Notes: a model not told the origin generated them from the sequence alone. A stretch of 64,000 nt of DNA from DATGFK01 sp040007395 (GCA_040007395.1 JBDTVG010000007.1:1-64000); one strand, 5' to 3'. Counted from the stretch's first letter, positions 36,559-45,340 are shown. Numbers and translations are program-made.

Positions 36559-37557
36559 ATGAAACGTATCTCGACTATTGTAGTCTTAGTATTAGTATGT
36601 GCATTCGCACTGGCGATTGCCCCGATGCACGCCACCAAAGCTCAAGATAAACCTATCGTTGTCTACATGCAAATGGGCGGCGATAAGGGTATTGCCTCGG
36701 TGTTGGCTCGCACCACCGGTGCCGAAGCCGCCGCCAAAGCCCTCGGCATCGAACTGCATGAGCAGTACGCAAGCTGGGACTCCAAGAAGATGATCGACCA
36801 GTTCAAGGAAGCCATTGCTGCCAAACCCGATGGCATCGTCATCATGGGTCACCCCGGTGAAGACGCGATGGGGCCATTGGTTGACGAAGCCGAAGCCGCA
36901 GGCATCATTGTGACCAGCGGTAACAACCCGCTGCCCAACCTTGAAGCCAAATACAAGGCTCAGGGCTTCGGCTATGCTGGTGCCGACCTGTACGCCGGTG
37001 GTTTTCTGACCGGAGAAGCCATGGTTACATCGGGCAAGCTCAAGGCTGGCGACAAAGCCCTCGTCTGGGACATCTTCCATCAGGAAGGCCGCAGCAAGAG
37101 TTCACAGGGTGTCTTTGACGCGCTGGAAAAGACTCTCGGCAAGGGCAATGTTGAAAAGCTCGACGTAACACAGGATATTGACTCGGACGCGACCAAGGGT
37201 ATCCCGGTCATTACGGCCTATCTAGCGGCTCATCCTGACCTCAAGGCTATTGGTACACAGCACGGTCAGCTCACCGCCATCCTGCCCAAGATCCTCAAGG
37301 ATGCTGGCAAGAAACCCGGTGATGTGGTCGTCGGTGGTATCGACCTTGGTTCGGATGTCATTCAGGGTATCAAGGACGGCTACATTGTCGCCAGCTTTGA
37401 CCAAGTGCTATACCTGCAAGGTTGGGACCCAGTCCAGCAGATCTGGTTGACGAAGATGTACAAGATCCCCGGTCTGCATCAGGACACGGGTGTGGGTGAA
37501 GTCACGCCAGCCAATGTTGCTGACATTGCTCCCCTGATCGAGAAAGGTTTCCGTTAG
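36559..37557 (+). CDS. Sugar ABC transporter substrate-binding protein (RbsB-like)
   Basis: A 332-residue exported type I periplasmic binding protein. The signal peptide ends near ATKAQ at residue 29, followed by the mature start KPIVVYMQMGGDKG. Conserved elements of the ribose/xylose class include PDGIVIMGHPGED and IPVITAYLAAHPDLKAIGTQ. The start at 36559 is chosen because AAGGAG lies about eight bases before it and the signal peptide begins there; an upstream in-frame start at 36442 adds a non-hydrophobic leader. No lipobox Cys is present. It belongs to the ATPase/permease genes just upstream. Confidence 0.93.
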   Translation: MKRISTIVVLVLVCAFALAIAPMHATKAQDKPIVVYMQMGGDKGIASVLARTTGAEAAAKALGIELHEQYASWDSKKMIDQFKEAIAAKPDGIVIMGHPGEDAMGPLVDEAEAAGIIVTSGNNPLPNLEAKYKAQGFGYAGADLYAGGFLTGEAMVTSGKLKAGDKALVWDIFHQEGRSKSSQGVFDALEKTLGKGNVEKLDVTQDIDSDATKGIPVITAYLAAHPDLKAIGTQHGQLTAILPKILKDAGKKPGDVVVGGIDLGSDVIQGIKDGYIVASFDQVLYLQGWDPVQQIWLTKMYKIPGLHQDTGVGEVTPANVADIAPLIEKGFR

Positions 37558-37616
37558 ACCGACGAACTCGTTTAACAGATGACTCTGTTGAACTGATAAG
37601 TTGATTAACCGAGACA

Positions 37617-37655
37617 ACTACGCCCTGCCGCTATGGTGGGGCGTAGTCTTTTTTT
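37617..37655 (+). terminator. Strong intrinsic terminator of the sugar ABC operon
   Basis: ACTACGCCC (37617-37625) pairs perfectly with GGGCGTAGT (37639-37647), and C followed by seven T completes the signal. Confidence 0.9.
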
Positions 37656-37659
37656 GCCG

Positions 37660-37812
37660 ATGGACAGGCGGCAAAGCACAAGCGTACTCCAAAACTGCTC
37701 CCCGTCTGGGCTTCCCCGACTCTACCTTCCTTTAACAAACTTCACTCAAATTGCCGTAGTCAGCGTACTGGCAGTCGCAATTGTTATGGCGCGTCGGCGT
37801 AATCGCGGTTAA
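37660..37812 (+). pseudogene. Possible small membrane peptide or gene remnant (50 aa)
   Basis: An open frame begins at ATG right after the terminator and ends in a membrane-like stretch (IAVVSVLAVAIVMA) with a basic tail RRRNRG, the typical end of a polytopic membrane protein. It has no ribosome-binding site and no family match, so it looks more like the relic of a lost gene than a working one. Confidence 0.25.
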
Positions 37813-37866
37813 ATTTTGGAAACGGTCGTTGGAATTGGGTCAGTTTCTGGTAAAGGAGAGTCGCTT

Positions 37867-38997
37867 ATGCAACGTAAAATCGGACTACTCGCGCTCTGTT
37901 CTCTGCTTGTGTTGATGGCCTTTGCCGCTTCCAAGGCACAGCCATCGCAGGCCGCGCAGGCCACCCTTCCAGCTACAATGGCTGCCACCGCCGCGATGGG
38001 CAAAACCCGCAAGGTTAGTTTTGTGCCGCCGGCGTTCACCAGCCCCTTCCATGTGGCAATGGCTGACGGGGCGCAGTCTGAAGCGGATAAGCTGGGCTGG
38101 GCGATCAGTATTCAGGCCGTCGCCAGCGAAGGCGATATTGCTGGTCAGGTAACGCTGGTTAAAAAAGAACTGGATAAGGGCATTGATGCGATCAGCGTTA
38201 ATCCAATCACCATTGAACCCATGATTGAAGGCGTAAAGGCCGCCAATGCCAAGAATATTCCGATTTTCCTGCACAACTTTATTACCCCCATTTCCGACGG
38301 CAAAGTGGCGGCCTATATTGGTTATGATCAGTGGGGTGGCGCTGAGAAGCTGGGTATCTACACCTGCGGGTTATTGGCGAAGCAGTACAAAACTACGGTA
38401 GAAAAGGCGACTGGCAAGGTCTTCATTCTGCTGGGCGCTGATAGCATCTTCTCACACCGTCGTACTCAAGGGTACAAGGCTGGGTTGGCAGAAACCTGCC
38501 CGGACGTTATGGTAGTCGGTGAACAAGCGGCGGATTGGCTGCGTGAGAAGGGCGCGAGTGTCGCCACTGCCGCCCTTCAGAAGACCCCCGACATTGACGT
38601 GTTCTACGGCAACAGCGACGAAATGGCGATTGGTGCTGCGATAGCTGCTGAGAGACTTGGTCTGAAAGTCAACAAGGATTTCTTTGCTATCGCCATTGAT
38701 GGCAACCAACCCACGCTTGACCTGCTCAAGGAAGGCAAATTCACCGCCACACTAGGCGTTGATCCAGTTCGCATGGGCGTTACCGTTATCGACGCGATGC
38801 AGACTGTCCTCAATGGTGGCACAGTTCCGCAGATCATCCTGACCCCATCAACGGTTGTTGATGCCAGCAATTTGCAAGACTATATCGACGGTAAGCCATG
38901 GACTACGCCTACCGCAGGTGCGCCCGAACTTGACAACGGCAAGCCCACGCTTGATAAGTCGGCAGATGCTGCCGCGACGATGGCGGCTACGCCCTAA
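37867..38997 (+). CDS. Second sugar-type ABC substrate-binding protein
   Basis: A 376-residue exported binding protein of the ribose-binding (Peripla_BP_4) type. Signal peptide to about residue 24 (ASKAQ), then a low-complexity Ala/Thr/Met stretch (ATLPATMAATAAMG), the fold (TSPFHVAMADGAQSEA, DGNQPTLDLLKEGKF) and a low-complexity tail ending AATMAATP. AAAGGAG is well placed before the ATG at 37867. It has no permease or ATPase of its own and lies after a terminator from the previous transporter, so it may share that transporter or act as a sensor. Confidence 0.88.
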   Translation: MQRKIGLLALCSLLVLMAFAASKAQPSQAAQATLPATMAATAAMGKTRKVSFVPPAFTSPFHVAMADGAQSEADKLGWAISIQAVASEGDIAGQVTLVKKELDKGIDAISVNPITIEPMIEGVKAANAKNIPIFLHNFITPISDGKVAAYIGYDQWGGAEKLGIYTCGLLAKQYKTTVEKATGKVFILLGADSIFSHRRTQGYKAGLAETCPDVMVVGEQAADWLREKGASVATAALQKTPDIDVFYGNSDEMAIGAAIAAERLGLKVNKDFFAIAIDGNQPTLDLLKEGKFTATLGVDPVRMGVTVIDAMQTVLNGGTVPQIILTPSTVVDASNLQDYIDGKPWTTPTAGAPELDNGKPTLDKSADAAATMAATP

Positions 38998-39041
38998 TTG
39001 CCTCAGTATTATTTCCTACACCTGATATAGAGCTAAAAGCA

Positions 39042-39073
39042 AGCGGCGGACTGTAAAGTTACAGTCCGCCGCT
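39042..39073. terminator. Perfect 15-base palindrome between convergent genes
   Basis: AGCGGCGGACTGTAA is followed after two bases by its exact complement. T-runs are short on both sides (GTTT on plus, TTTT three bases away on minus), so it may be a weak bidirectional terminator. Confidence 0.6.
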
Positions 39074-39101
39074 GTTTATGTCGAACACAGAGTAGTGATA
39101 G

Positions 39102-40439
39102 CTACTCGACGTACTGATCGGTGATCGCCAGCGCTTCGTTGATAACACTTAGCGCTTCTTGCAACTGCGGCTCATTGATGATCAGGGGCGGGCAGGCAAA
39201 CAACATATTCCAGCGGACAAAGGCAAAGATACCCTTTGATTGCAGGTAAGCCGAAAGCTTCTTCATTGGCTCAGTGAGGGGCTTGTTGAACTCGGACAGC
39301 GGTGCACGCGAGTCGCGGTTCTTGACGAGTTCCAATACTTGAAACAGCCCAACCCCACGCACATCACCCACGCTGGGATGTTCGGCTTGCAGGTCGCTCA
39401 AGCCCTGACTCAACACTGTACCCATTTTGGCAGAATTATCGATCAGGCCATCTTCTTGGTAGACTTCGATACAGGCTAACGCGGCGGCACAAGCCAACGT
39501 ATGGGCGCTATACGTCCCGCCGATCATCATTGCCTTCTCGTCGAAAAACTTCCCGATCTCGTCCGTGACAATCGTTGCGCCCAATGGCACATAGCCAGAG
39601 GTTAGACCCTTTGCCATCGTAATTATATCCGGCTTTGCGTCGGGGTAGTTGTCTACGCCGAACCATTTACCTGTCCGTCCGAAGCCACTCATCACTTCGT
39701 CTACAATGAGCAAGATCCCGTATTTGTCGCACATCTGGCGAATATGCGTCCAGTAGGCGGGATCGGGTGGCGCGATAATGCCGCTTGACCCGCTGTAGCC
39801 TTCTAGCATGATCGCGGCGATCTTGTCGGGGCCTTCGTACTGGATAATCTCCTCAATATGATCAGCGCACATCAAATTGCACGCCCCCAGATCGCGACAG
39901 AACACGCAGCGATAGCGATATGGATCGTGGACATGCACAATCCAAGGGACACCCGGCTCATTCTCCAGACGGCGCGGATCGCCGCCCGCTTGTTGTGCGC
40001 CAAACCCTTGCCCATGAAACGAACGATACCGCGCCAAAATCTTCTGGCGACCTGTATATTGGCGAGCCAGTTTCATAGCGCTCTCGTTGGCCTCGGTTCC
40101 ACTCAAGCTAAAGAAAGTTTTCTTGAGCGTACCGGGGGTGATCTCCGCCAGTTTTTCACCGAGTTTGCCGCGTGGGTCGGTGGCGATGCCGGGATACATA
40201 TAGGTCAGCGTTTCGGCCTGCTGCTTGATCGCTTCGATCACTTTGCGATTGCCATGACCGATATTGACGTTCATCAACTGCGAGTTGAAGTCAAGGTAAC
40301 GCTTGCCGTCCGCATCCCAAAAATAGATCCCCTCGGCATGGGTTGCCGGAATCGGGTTGACGCTGGCCTGAGCCGCCCACGAGAAAAACGTATATTCCTT
40401 GTTCAGATCGATAATCTCGTCCTGTGCAGGTGAAACCAT
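39102..40439 (-). CDS. Class III PLP-dependent aminotransferase with Cys-rich insert
   Basis: A 445-residue omega-amino acid:pyruvate-type aminotransferase. SLSGTEANESAMKLAR is the phosphate loop, Asp247 (VDEVMSGFGRTG) contacts the pyridine, and Lys277 (DIITMAKGLTSGYVPLGA) binds pyridoxal phosphate. An unusual segment, CVFCRDLGACNLMC, carries Cys178, Cys181, Cys187 and Cys191, a potential metal or cluster site within the active-site-facing region. Its neighbours hydA and the pyrimidine-type transporter suggest beta-alanine:pyruvate (or related) transamination at the end of reductive pyrimidine breakdown. It is the last gene of the minus-strand pyrimidine set. Confidence 0.9.
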   Translation of the reverse strand: MVSPAQDEIIDLNKEYTFFSWAAQASVNPIPATHAEGIYFWDADGKRYLDFNSQLMNVNIGHGNRKVIEAIKQQAETLTYMYPGIATDPRGKLGEKLAEITPGTLKKTFFSLSGTEANESAMKLARQYTGRQKILARYRSFHGQGFGAQQAGGDPRRLENEPGVPWIVHVHDPYRYRCVFCRDLGACNLMCADHIEEIIQYEGPDKIAAIMLEGYSGSSGIIAPPDPAYWTHIRQMCDKYGILLIVDEVMSGFGRTGKWFGVDNYPDAKPDIITMAKGLTSGYVPLGATIVTDEIGKFFDEKAMMIGGTYSAHTLACAAALACIEVYQEDGLIDNSAKMGTVLSQGLSDLQAEHPSVGDVRGVGLFQVLELVKNRDSRAPLSEFNKPLTEPMKKLSAYLQSKGIFAFVRWNMLFACPPLIINEPQLQEALSVINEALAITDQYVE

Positions 40440-40520
40440 AGAAACCTCAATAGAATTGTATACTTGATAAGCTATTTTAATAAAAATAGGTAATAAAAAA
40501 CTCTACTACCTCTTATTTAA

Positions 40521-41438
40521 CTACTCGTTACGGTTTTGCAGTAATGGTCTTTCGGTAACGAGATCAATGCCAAGTGCTTGCGATGTCTCCTGAGCTTGCT
40601 TATAAATGAGCCGCGCTGCTTCGTGAATGATCTCCATGGCAACCTTTTCGGAGACATATTCATCTTCCCCTTCTAATCGGGTTGTGGCGACTTTCTCTGC
40701 TAGACGTGTGTAAATCAGTGCAAATTCACCGAATCCATCGCGTACATTGTCTTTGGGTTTGAGATTCAAGTCACCACGTAATTGCGCTGTGGTTCGATCC
40801 CATAATCCCTTATAGATTTTATTCGTGCCGGTACTAAAAAGATAGGGAGAAGCATATCGTACAGCGGTACTAAGAGCCGAGGTAAATTGCTTCCGAGTAA
40901 CAACCCCCTCGATTCTCGCCTGTATCCAGCGATCATCGCGTCCAGCTTTGCGGTATTGATCGATAGCTGCACCTATCAATGCTTCTGGGTCGCCAGTCGC
41001 TGCCACTTTTGTTCGCGCAACTGAATCGCGGCGAAGCACGTCGACCAAGACACCCGCTTTAGCAAGGTACTCCTTTATCTGTTCCAAGGCTTTGCCACTT
41101 TGGGAGGTTACTCTCAGATGGGCTGCGATAAAATACAGAACTTCATCGGTTCCAAATTCAACTTGATAAGTCTTGTTATTTATCCCTTTCACGGAGAACT
41201 TTACGATTGAGTCGTAAAGTTCATCGTGAATGATATTTGAACGCTTTAAGTCACTCCACACACGAGAGGGATTCTGATTGGAAGATATACCTTTGATCCA
41301 TTCTTGGATATTATACATGCTTCCCTTATCGTGCGACCTGCTATCAAGAATAAAATTCCATTGCATGGCAACGATTAGCGGTAGTGGACGTTTTTCATTG
41401 CTGTTCATATTGACCTGAAACGGAACGTTGTCGCTCAT
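40521..41438 (-). CDS. Bro-N/antirepressor-related protein
   Basis: A 305-residue soluble protein. The region from about 150 to 270 (IDQYRKAGRDDRWIQARIEGVVTRK with nearby YKGLWDRT and LRGDLNLKPKDNVRDG) matches the C-terminal part of phage antirepressor-like/BRO proteins, while the usual N-terminal Bro-N domain is not clear. It is a stand-alone host or prophage-derived gene inserted between the aminotransferase and hydA. Function unknown; a role in DNA-binding or stress is inferred from the family. Confidence 0.55.
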   Translation of the reverse strand: MSDNVPFQVNMNSNEKRPLPLIVAMQWNFILDSRSHDKGSMYNIQEWIKGISSNQNPSRVWSDLKRSNIIHDELYDSIVKFSVKGINNKTYQVEFGTDEVLYFIAAHLRVTSQSGKALEQIKEYLAKAGVLVDVLRRDSVARTKVAATGDPEALIGAAIDQYRKAGRDDRWIQARIEGVVTRKQFTSALSTAVRYASPYLFSTGTNKIYKGLWDRTTAQLRGDLNLKPKDNVRDGFGEFALIYTRLAEKVATTRLEGEDEYVSEKVAMEIIHEAARLIYKQAQETSQALGIDLVTERPLLQNRNE

Positions 41439-41496
41439 TCTGCACCTCGCTAACCGATATTTTTCTTTGCCCTCTTCACTTGCGCTTTTTCCTCCT

Positions 41497-41525
41497 AAGT
41501 CCCTCTACTGCAAGTAAAGGGACTT
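41497..41525. repeat. Family A-like hairpin
   Basis: AAGTCCCT and AGGGACTT enclose a 13-base loop; the arms repeat the AAGTCCCT end found in the family A copies. It lies just downstream of hydA and before the Bro-N-related gene. Confidence 0.5.
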
Positions 41526-41576
41526 TCCCGATAGTTCAGTTATCTTGCCTTACTATGGGTTGGGTGAAGTAAAACG

Positions 41577-42983
41577 CTACAATACGGGCGCGTGGGCGCT
41601 GCGCTTCAAGAACTGCCCCTGACCGTTGTGGCCTTTCCATGTCTTGCCATCGACAATCTGTTGACCGCGCAGGAAGACGGCGGCTGGCCCACCTTGGATC
41701 TCCTGACCTTCAAACAGATTGTAATCGACGTTCATGTGATCGGTTTTGTAGCTGACCGTTTCGCGAACTTCCGGGTCCCACACCACAATATCGGCATCCG
41801 AACCAACGGCGATTGTACCTTTACGCGGATACAGCCCGAAGATCTTGGCAGGATTGGTACACATCAATTCTACGAAGCGATTCGCGTCGAAGTGATTGCC
41901 GCCCACGCCATAGTGCCACATGATCTTCATGCGATCTTCGATGACGGGCAAACCATTGGGGATCTTAGAGAAGTCGCCCTTGCCGAGTTCCTTACCCGCG
42001 ATTCGTCCGTTTATGCCACCTTCATACCAGAAGGGGCAGTGATCGGTTGACACGACTTGCAACGTCCGATCCCGCAGCGCTTGCCACAGCACGTTCTGAT
42101 CGTGTACGGTACGGATGGGCGGCGAGCAGACAAACTTGGAGCCTTCATAGCCCGGTTTCGCCAGATCGTCCTCAGTTAGGAATAGGTACTGGACGCAGGT
42201 TTCGCCCATGACAGGCAGACTCTTGGCGCGACCCAACCGCAACTGCTGAATCGAGTCTTCGCAGGTCATGTGGACGACGTACAGCGGACAGCCCGCCACA
42301 CCTGCTAAGGCAATCGCGCGACCTGTGGCTTCGCCTTCTACCGCTGCCGGACGCGAGTAGGCATGGTAGATCGGATCGGTTTTGCCTTCGTTCAGATACT
42401 TATGGATGAGATCGTCAACGACATCGCCATTTTCAGCATGAACCATAATCAACATGCCATTTTCGGCGGCGGTCATCATGGCGCGGAACAGCGTCTTGTC
42501 GTCTACCTGAAAGACATTCTTGTAGGCCATGAACAACTTGAGGCTGGTCACGCCATCGTTGACCAGCGACGGGATCTCTTTCATCACTTCGTCGCGCAGA
42601 TCGGTGATAGCAAGGTGAAAGCCATAATCGATCTGGGCTTTCGGATCGGCTTTGCGGTGCCAGTCGGCAAGGCCATCGTGCAAGCTGCCGCCTTTGGGCT
42701 GAATCACGAAGTCAATGTGTGTGGTAGTGCCGCCAAACGCTGCCGCTTCATGTCCGGTGCTAAAGTCGTCGCTGCTGACTGTACCGCCAAAGGGTAGCTC
42801 CAGATGCGTGTGGACATCGATCCCACCGGGCATCAGATATTTGCCCTTCGCATCGATCACTTGATGTCCCGCTTCCGGGATCGACTGACCGATCAGGACG
42901 ATCTTCTCGCCCTCGACCAGCACGTCACCGGGGAAACTGTCGCCCGCGTTAATGACTGTGCCATTCTTGAATAAGGTTCCCAT
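41577..42983 (-). CDS. hydA: Dihydropyrimidinase (hydantoinase)
   Basis: A 468-residue zinc amidohydrolase that opens the ring of dihydrouracil, dihydrothymine or 5-substituted hydantoins. The metal ligands are His58 and His60 (GGIDVHTHLE), the carboxylated Lys149 (TSLKLFMAYK), His182 (MVHAENGD), His238 (YVVHMT) and Asp314 (VSTDHCPF), all in place. Length and motifs are those of dihydropyrimidinase rather than dihydroorotase or allantoinase. It is encoded within the minus-strand set with the oxidoreductase, importer and aminotransferase. The upstream partners for full reductive pyrimidine degradation (dihydropyrimidine dehydrogenase and beta-ureidopropionase) are not in the window. Confidence 0.93.
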   Translation of the reverse strand: MGTLFKNGTVINAGDSFPGDVLVEGEKIVLIGQSIPEAGHQVIDAKGKYLMPGGIDVHTHLELPFGGTVSSDDFSTGHEAAAFGGTTTHIDFVIQPKGGSLHDGLADWHRKADPKAQIDYGFHLAITDLRDEVMKEIPSLVNDGVTSLKLFMAYKNVFQVDDKTLFRAMMTAAENGMLIMVHAENGDVVDDLIHKYLNEGKTDPIYHAYSRPAAVEGEATGRAIALAGVAGCPLYVVHMTCEDSIQQLRLGRAKSLPVMGETCVQYLFLTEDDLAKPGYEGSKFVCSPPIRTVHDQNVLWQALRDRTLQVVSTDHCPFWYEGGINGRIAGKELGKGDFSKIPNGLPVIEDRMKIMWHYGVGGNHFDANRFVELMCTNPAKIFGLYPRKGTIAVGSDADIVVWDPEVRETVSYKTDHMNVDYNLFEGQEIQGGPAAVFLRGQQIVDGKTWKGHNGQGQFLKRSAHAPVL

Positions 42984-43027
42984 CGGGGTCTCCTGATTAA
43001 AACTTCTACGGACTATGTTTACTAACT

Positions 43028-43067
43028 AGCCCTCACCCTGCCCCTCTGGGGAATACGGATGAGGGCT
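43028..43067. repeat. Short family A element
   Basis: AGCCCTCA (43028-43035) and TGAGGGCT (43060-43067) bound a 40-base element upstream of hydA. Confidence 0.55.
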
Positions 43068-43155
43068 GCGCAAATGCGGAGCAATATCAGATTTTAGCGC
43101 TACTGGCGGTCAGAACAATGGTTGCCAATCAACCTTCACTGATATGGATCTTGGT

Positions 43156-44007
43156 TTATTTCAGGCGTTTCTTTTCGCCGGGTTCGAGCTTCTTGATGCT
43201 CTCGGCGGTTGGCAAATCTTCGGGCATGGTGTTGCCAAACTCTTGAAGGGCACGCCGCACAATGACACCCGCCTCGTAATGCACTTGATTGGCATTCTCT
43301 TTGCCCTCGATATTCTGAGTACGCAATTTTTCTTCCGCTTGAGCGCTGCGGAAAAAATTAGCCGCTAATTCAAGGCTACCCATATGATCTAGAATATTTT
43401 GGGTTTTCTTGAGCTTCTTTCGCTTGTGAATATCCTGAGCCGTTAGCCCGTTATAGAGTCCCTTGTAGCCATGATTCTGGAAGACGGCGAAATCTTGCGG
43501 CGTGATGACTCCCGATTTTTTAGCCGCCGATGCCAATTCAACATTCTGCTGTTTGACTTTCTGGCGTTGGATCAACCGACGTTCATCTTCGGATAATTCA
43601 CCCAAAAGATCATCGGCAACTTCTTGGCGGCGAGTCTGCACGGCAAAATAGGTTTGACCGAGTGCAACCACTTCTTTGGATGGGTCAGCATTTTGTACAA
43701 CGAGATAGCAGGCGTAGCGCGAAAGGTGCATATCTTCGACTTCACGTTTGGCATCGGAGCCGATAGAGACCATTTTACTAGCTTCGATAAAATGGTCAGA
43801 AGTATCCTGCCCGCTGTTTTCACAGGCAATTTGTGCTTTGATGAGAACCGTTTTGAAGTTCTGCCACTTTGTGTATTCAAGAATCGGCATCAAATCCCGT
43901 GCCGACCAGAACTCATTGTCATCGGGATCGATACGCTTTATCTGTTCAAATGGGGATTGGGGAATCGAATTATTGTCATCGGTGGGATTTATGGGTAAGT
44001 TGGACAT
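43156..44007 (-). CDS. dinD: DNA damage-inducible protein D (DinD)
   Basis: A 283-residue protein of the DinD family. The N-terminal part (residues about 15-125) is a Bro-N domain (NEFWSARDLMPILEYTKWQNF, LSRYACYLVVQNADP), and the C-terminal helical part carries LTAQDIHKRKKLKKTQNILDHMGSLELAANFFR, the DinD signature. In E. coli DinD is SOS-induced and inhibits RecA-mediated strand exchange. AGGAGG lies about 11 bases before the ATG. Placement inside a catabolic locus is unusual. No recognised LexA box is found; a perfect 12-base hairpin stands in its leader. Confidence 0.9.
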   Translation of the reverse strand: MSNLPINPTDDNNSIPQSPFEQIKRIDPDDNEFWSARDLMPILEYTKWQNFKTVLIKAQIACENSGQDTSDHFIEASKMVSIGSDAKREVEDMHLSRYACYLVVQNADPSKEVVALGQTYFAVQTRRQEVADDLLGELSEDERRLIQRQKVKQQNVELASAAKKSGVITPQDFAVFQNHGYKGLYNGLTAQDIHKRKKLKKTQNILDHMGSLELAANFFRSAQAEEKLRTQNIEGKENANQVHYEAGVIVRRALQEFGNTMPEDLPTAESIKKLEPGEKKRLK

Positions 44008-44041
44008 AGCACTTAGCGCCTCCTGTGCGCTGATGTGTTAG

Positions 44042-44072
44042 GGGAGCATTGATCTTAATCATCAATGCTCCC
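44042..44072. promoter_or_regulatory. Perfect 12-base hairpin upstream of dinD
   Basis: GGGAGCATTGAT and ATCAATGCTCCC form an exact inverted repeat with a seven-base loop, about 35 bases before the dinD start. It is not a known SOS box. It could be an operator or a leader structure. Confidence 0.45.
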
Positions 44073-44220
44073 TACAAGTTTAATCTAGTATAGCACCAAC
44101 TTGAGCGTTTTGAGTCAACCGTCATCTGCCCCAACATTCAGTGGCTTGATTGATCGTTTGTCTTGTTATGTCCTTTGTCTCGCCTCACAAGACGAGGGGA
44201 GCCAAACGTTTGTCTGGAAA

Positions 44221-44258
44221 GTCCCTCGCCCTGCGGGAGAGGGATTTAGGGTGAGGGC
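44221..44258. repeat. Family A half element
   Basis: CCCTCGCCCTGCGGGAGAGGG followed by GGGTGAGGGC equals the right half of the 95-base copy, ending just before the oxidoreductase stop. Confidence 0.55.
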
Positions 44259-44267
44259 TGTGTACCG

Positions 44268-45263
44268 TTACTGAAAATGCGGAATGATGTGTTCGGCATA
44301 TTCAGCCACGATGCGTTCTTCTTCGCCGCACATCAGGTAAATGTTGTACTGCGTTACGCCCGCCGCCTGTAATTCCTTGAGCTTGGCGATATGCGCTTCG
44401 GGCGAACCGAGTACGCCGAAACTATCGATGATGTCGTCCTTGATAAAGCCCAAGTGGTCGGCGTTAATATCAGCGTGGTGCAGATAATCGTAGCCTTTGC
44501 GCCCTTCGATATAGTCGGTAAGCCGCTGCGGGACGCTGCCGCCCGCCTTGCCGTAACGCTCCACCAGATCCGCGACATGGTTGCCGACCATCGCCGGAAA
44601 CCAGCGCGTCTGGTTACGTGCCTTGTCCATATCCCCGACCCACGCGGGCGCGGCGGACATCACTTTGAAGTTGGACATATCGCGGCCTGCCGCTTTGCCT
44701 GCCTCAATGGCCTGATCGGTGAACCACTTGACCAACCAAGGATCGGCAAGCTGAAGGATCAAGCCGTCGGCAATCGTGCCAGCACTGGCAAGCGCTTTGG
44801 GGCCATAGGCGGCGATCCAGATCGGCAGCGGGCTAGCTGACCACGGCAACTGGATTTCTTGCCCCTCGTAATCATATTTGTCACCGCGCACCATGACGCG
44901 CAGTGCCTCGCAAAACTCGACCATCGTTTCAATCGTCATGGGTTTGCGACCCAAGACTCGGCGCGAACTATCGCCGCGTCCTACGCCAACATCCATACGG
45001 TTGCCGCTAATCCGGTTGAGCGTGCCGAAGGTACTCGCCGCCACCGTCCAGTCGCGCACACCGGGATTCGTGACACATGGCCCAAAGCGCATGTGTTCCG
45101 TTTCTTGCATACACATCGCCATCGTGGTGTAGCATTCCTGCCACAATACATGGGAATCGAAGAACCAAGCGTAGGTGAAGCCAGCGATCTCCGCTTGTTT
45201 GCAAAGGGCTACGGTACGTTTGGGATCAATGTCACCTTTAAATGTAATTGCAAACTCTAACAT
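44268..45263 (-). CDS. Luciferase-like (LLM) F420/FMN-dependent oxidoreductase
   Basis: A 331-residue TIM-barrel flavin/F420 protein of the luciferase-like monooxygenase class. The start LEFAITFKGDIDPK, FDSHVLWQECYTTMA, VGVGRGDSSRRVLG and PIWIAAYGPKALASAGTIADG place it in the F420-type subgroup found beside hydantoinases (close to the methylene-tetrahydromethanopterin reductase relatives). Its cofactor is F420 or FMN; I cannot decide from sequence alone. It stands next to hydA and the pyrimidine-type importer in the same direction and may act on the pyrimidine or hydantoin ring. Confidence 0.85.
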   Translation of the reverse strand: MLEFAITFKGDIDPKRTVALCKQAEIAGFTYAWFFDSHVLWQECYTTMAMCMQETEHMRFGPCVTNPGVRDWTVAASTFGTLNRISGNRMDVGVGRGDSSRRVLGRKPMTIETMVEFCEALRVMVRGDKYDYEGQEIQLPWSASPLPIWIAAYGPKALASAGTIADGLILQLADPWLVKWFTDQAIEAGKAAGRDMSNFKVMSAAPAWVGDMDKARNQTRWFPAMVGNHVADLVERYGKAGGSVPQRLTDYIEGRKGYDYLHHADINADHLGFIKDDIIDSFGVLGSPEAHIAKLKELQAAGVTQYNIYLMCGEEERIVAEYAEHIIPHFQ

Positions 45264-45340
45264 AGAAGTCTCGCTATCCTTATTCTGCCTGTAGCACCGA
45301 TGGAGAAGCGTTCCAGAGTATCAATTTGTTAGCCCGATTT
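45264..45340. other. Short intergenic region before the repeat cluster
   Basis: Nothing recognisable beyond the leader of the oxidoreductase gene. The 349 bases between the oxidoreductase and the binding protein are mostly filled by repeats at 45341-45605. Confidence 0.4.

Noticed and set aside
41592..42050. A 152-codon plus-strand open frame antisense to hydA
   Set aside because: It lies opposite metal-binding parts of dihydropyrimidinase and lacks a start signal.
44008..44267. A LexA (SOS) box for dinD
   Set aside because: I looked for CTGT-N8-ACAG and GAAC-N4-GTTC type sites before dinD and found none; only an unrelated hairpin is present.
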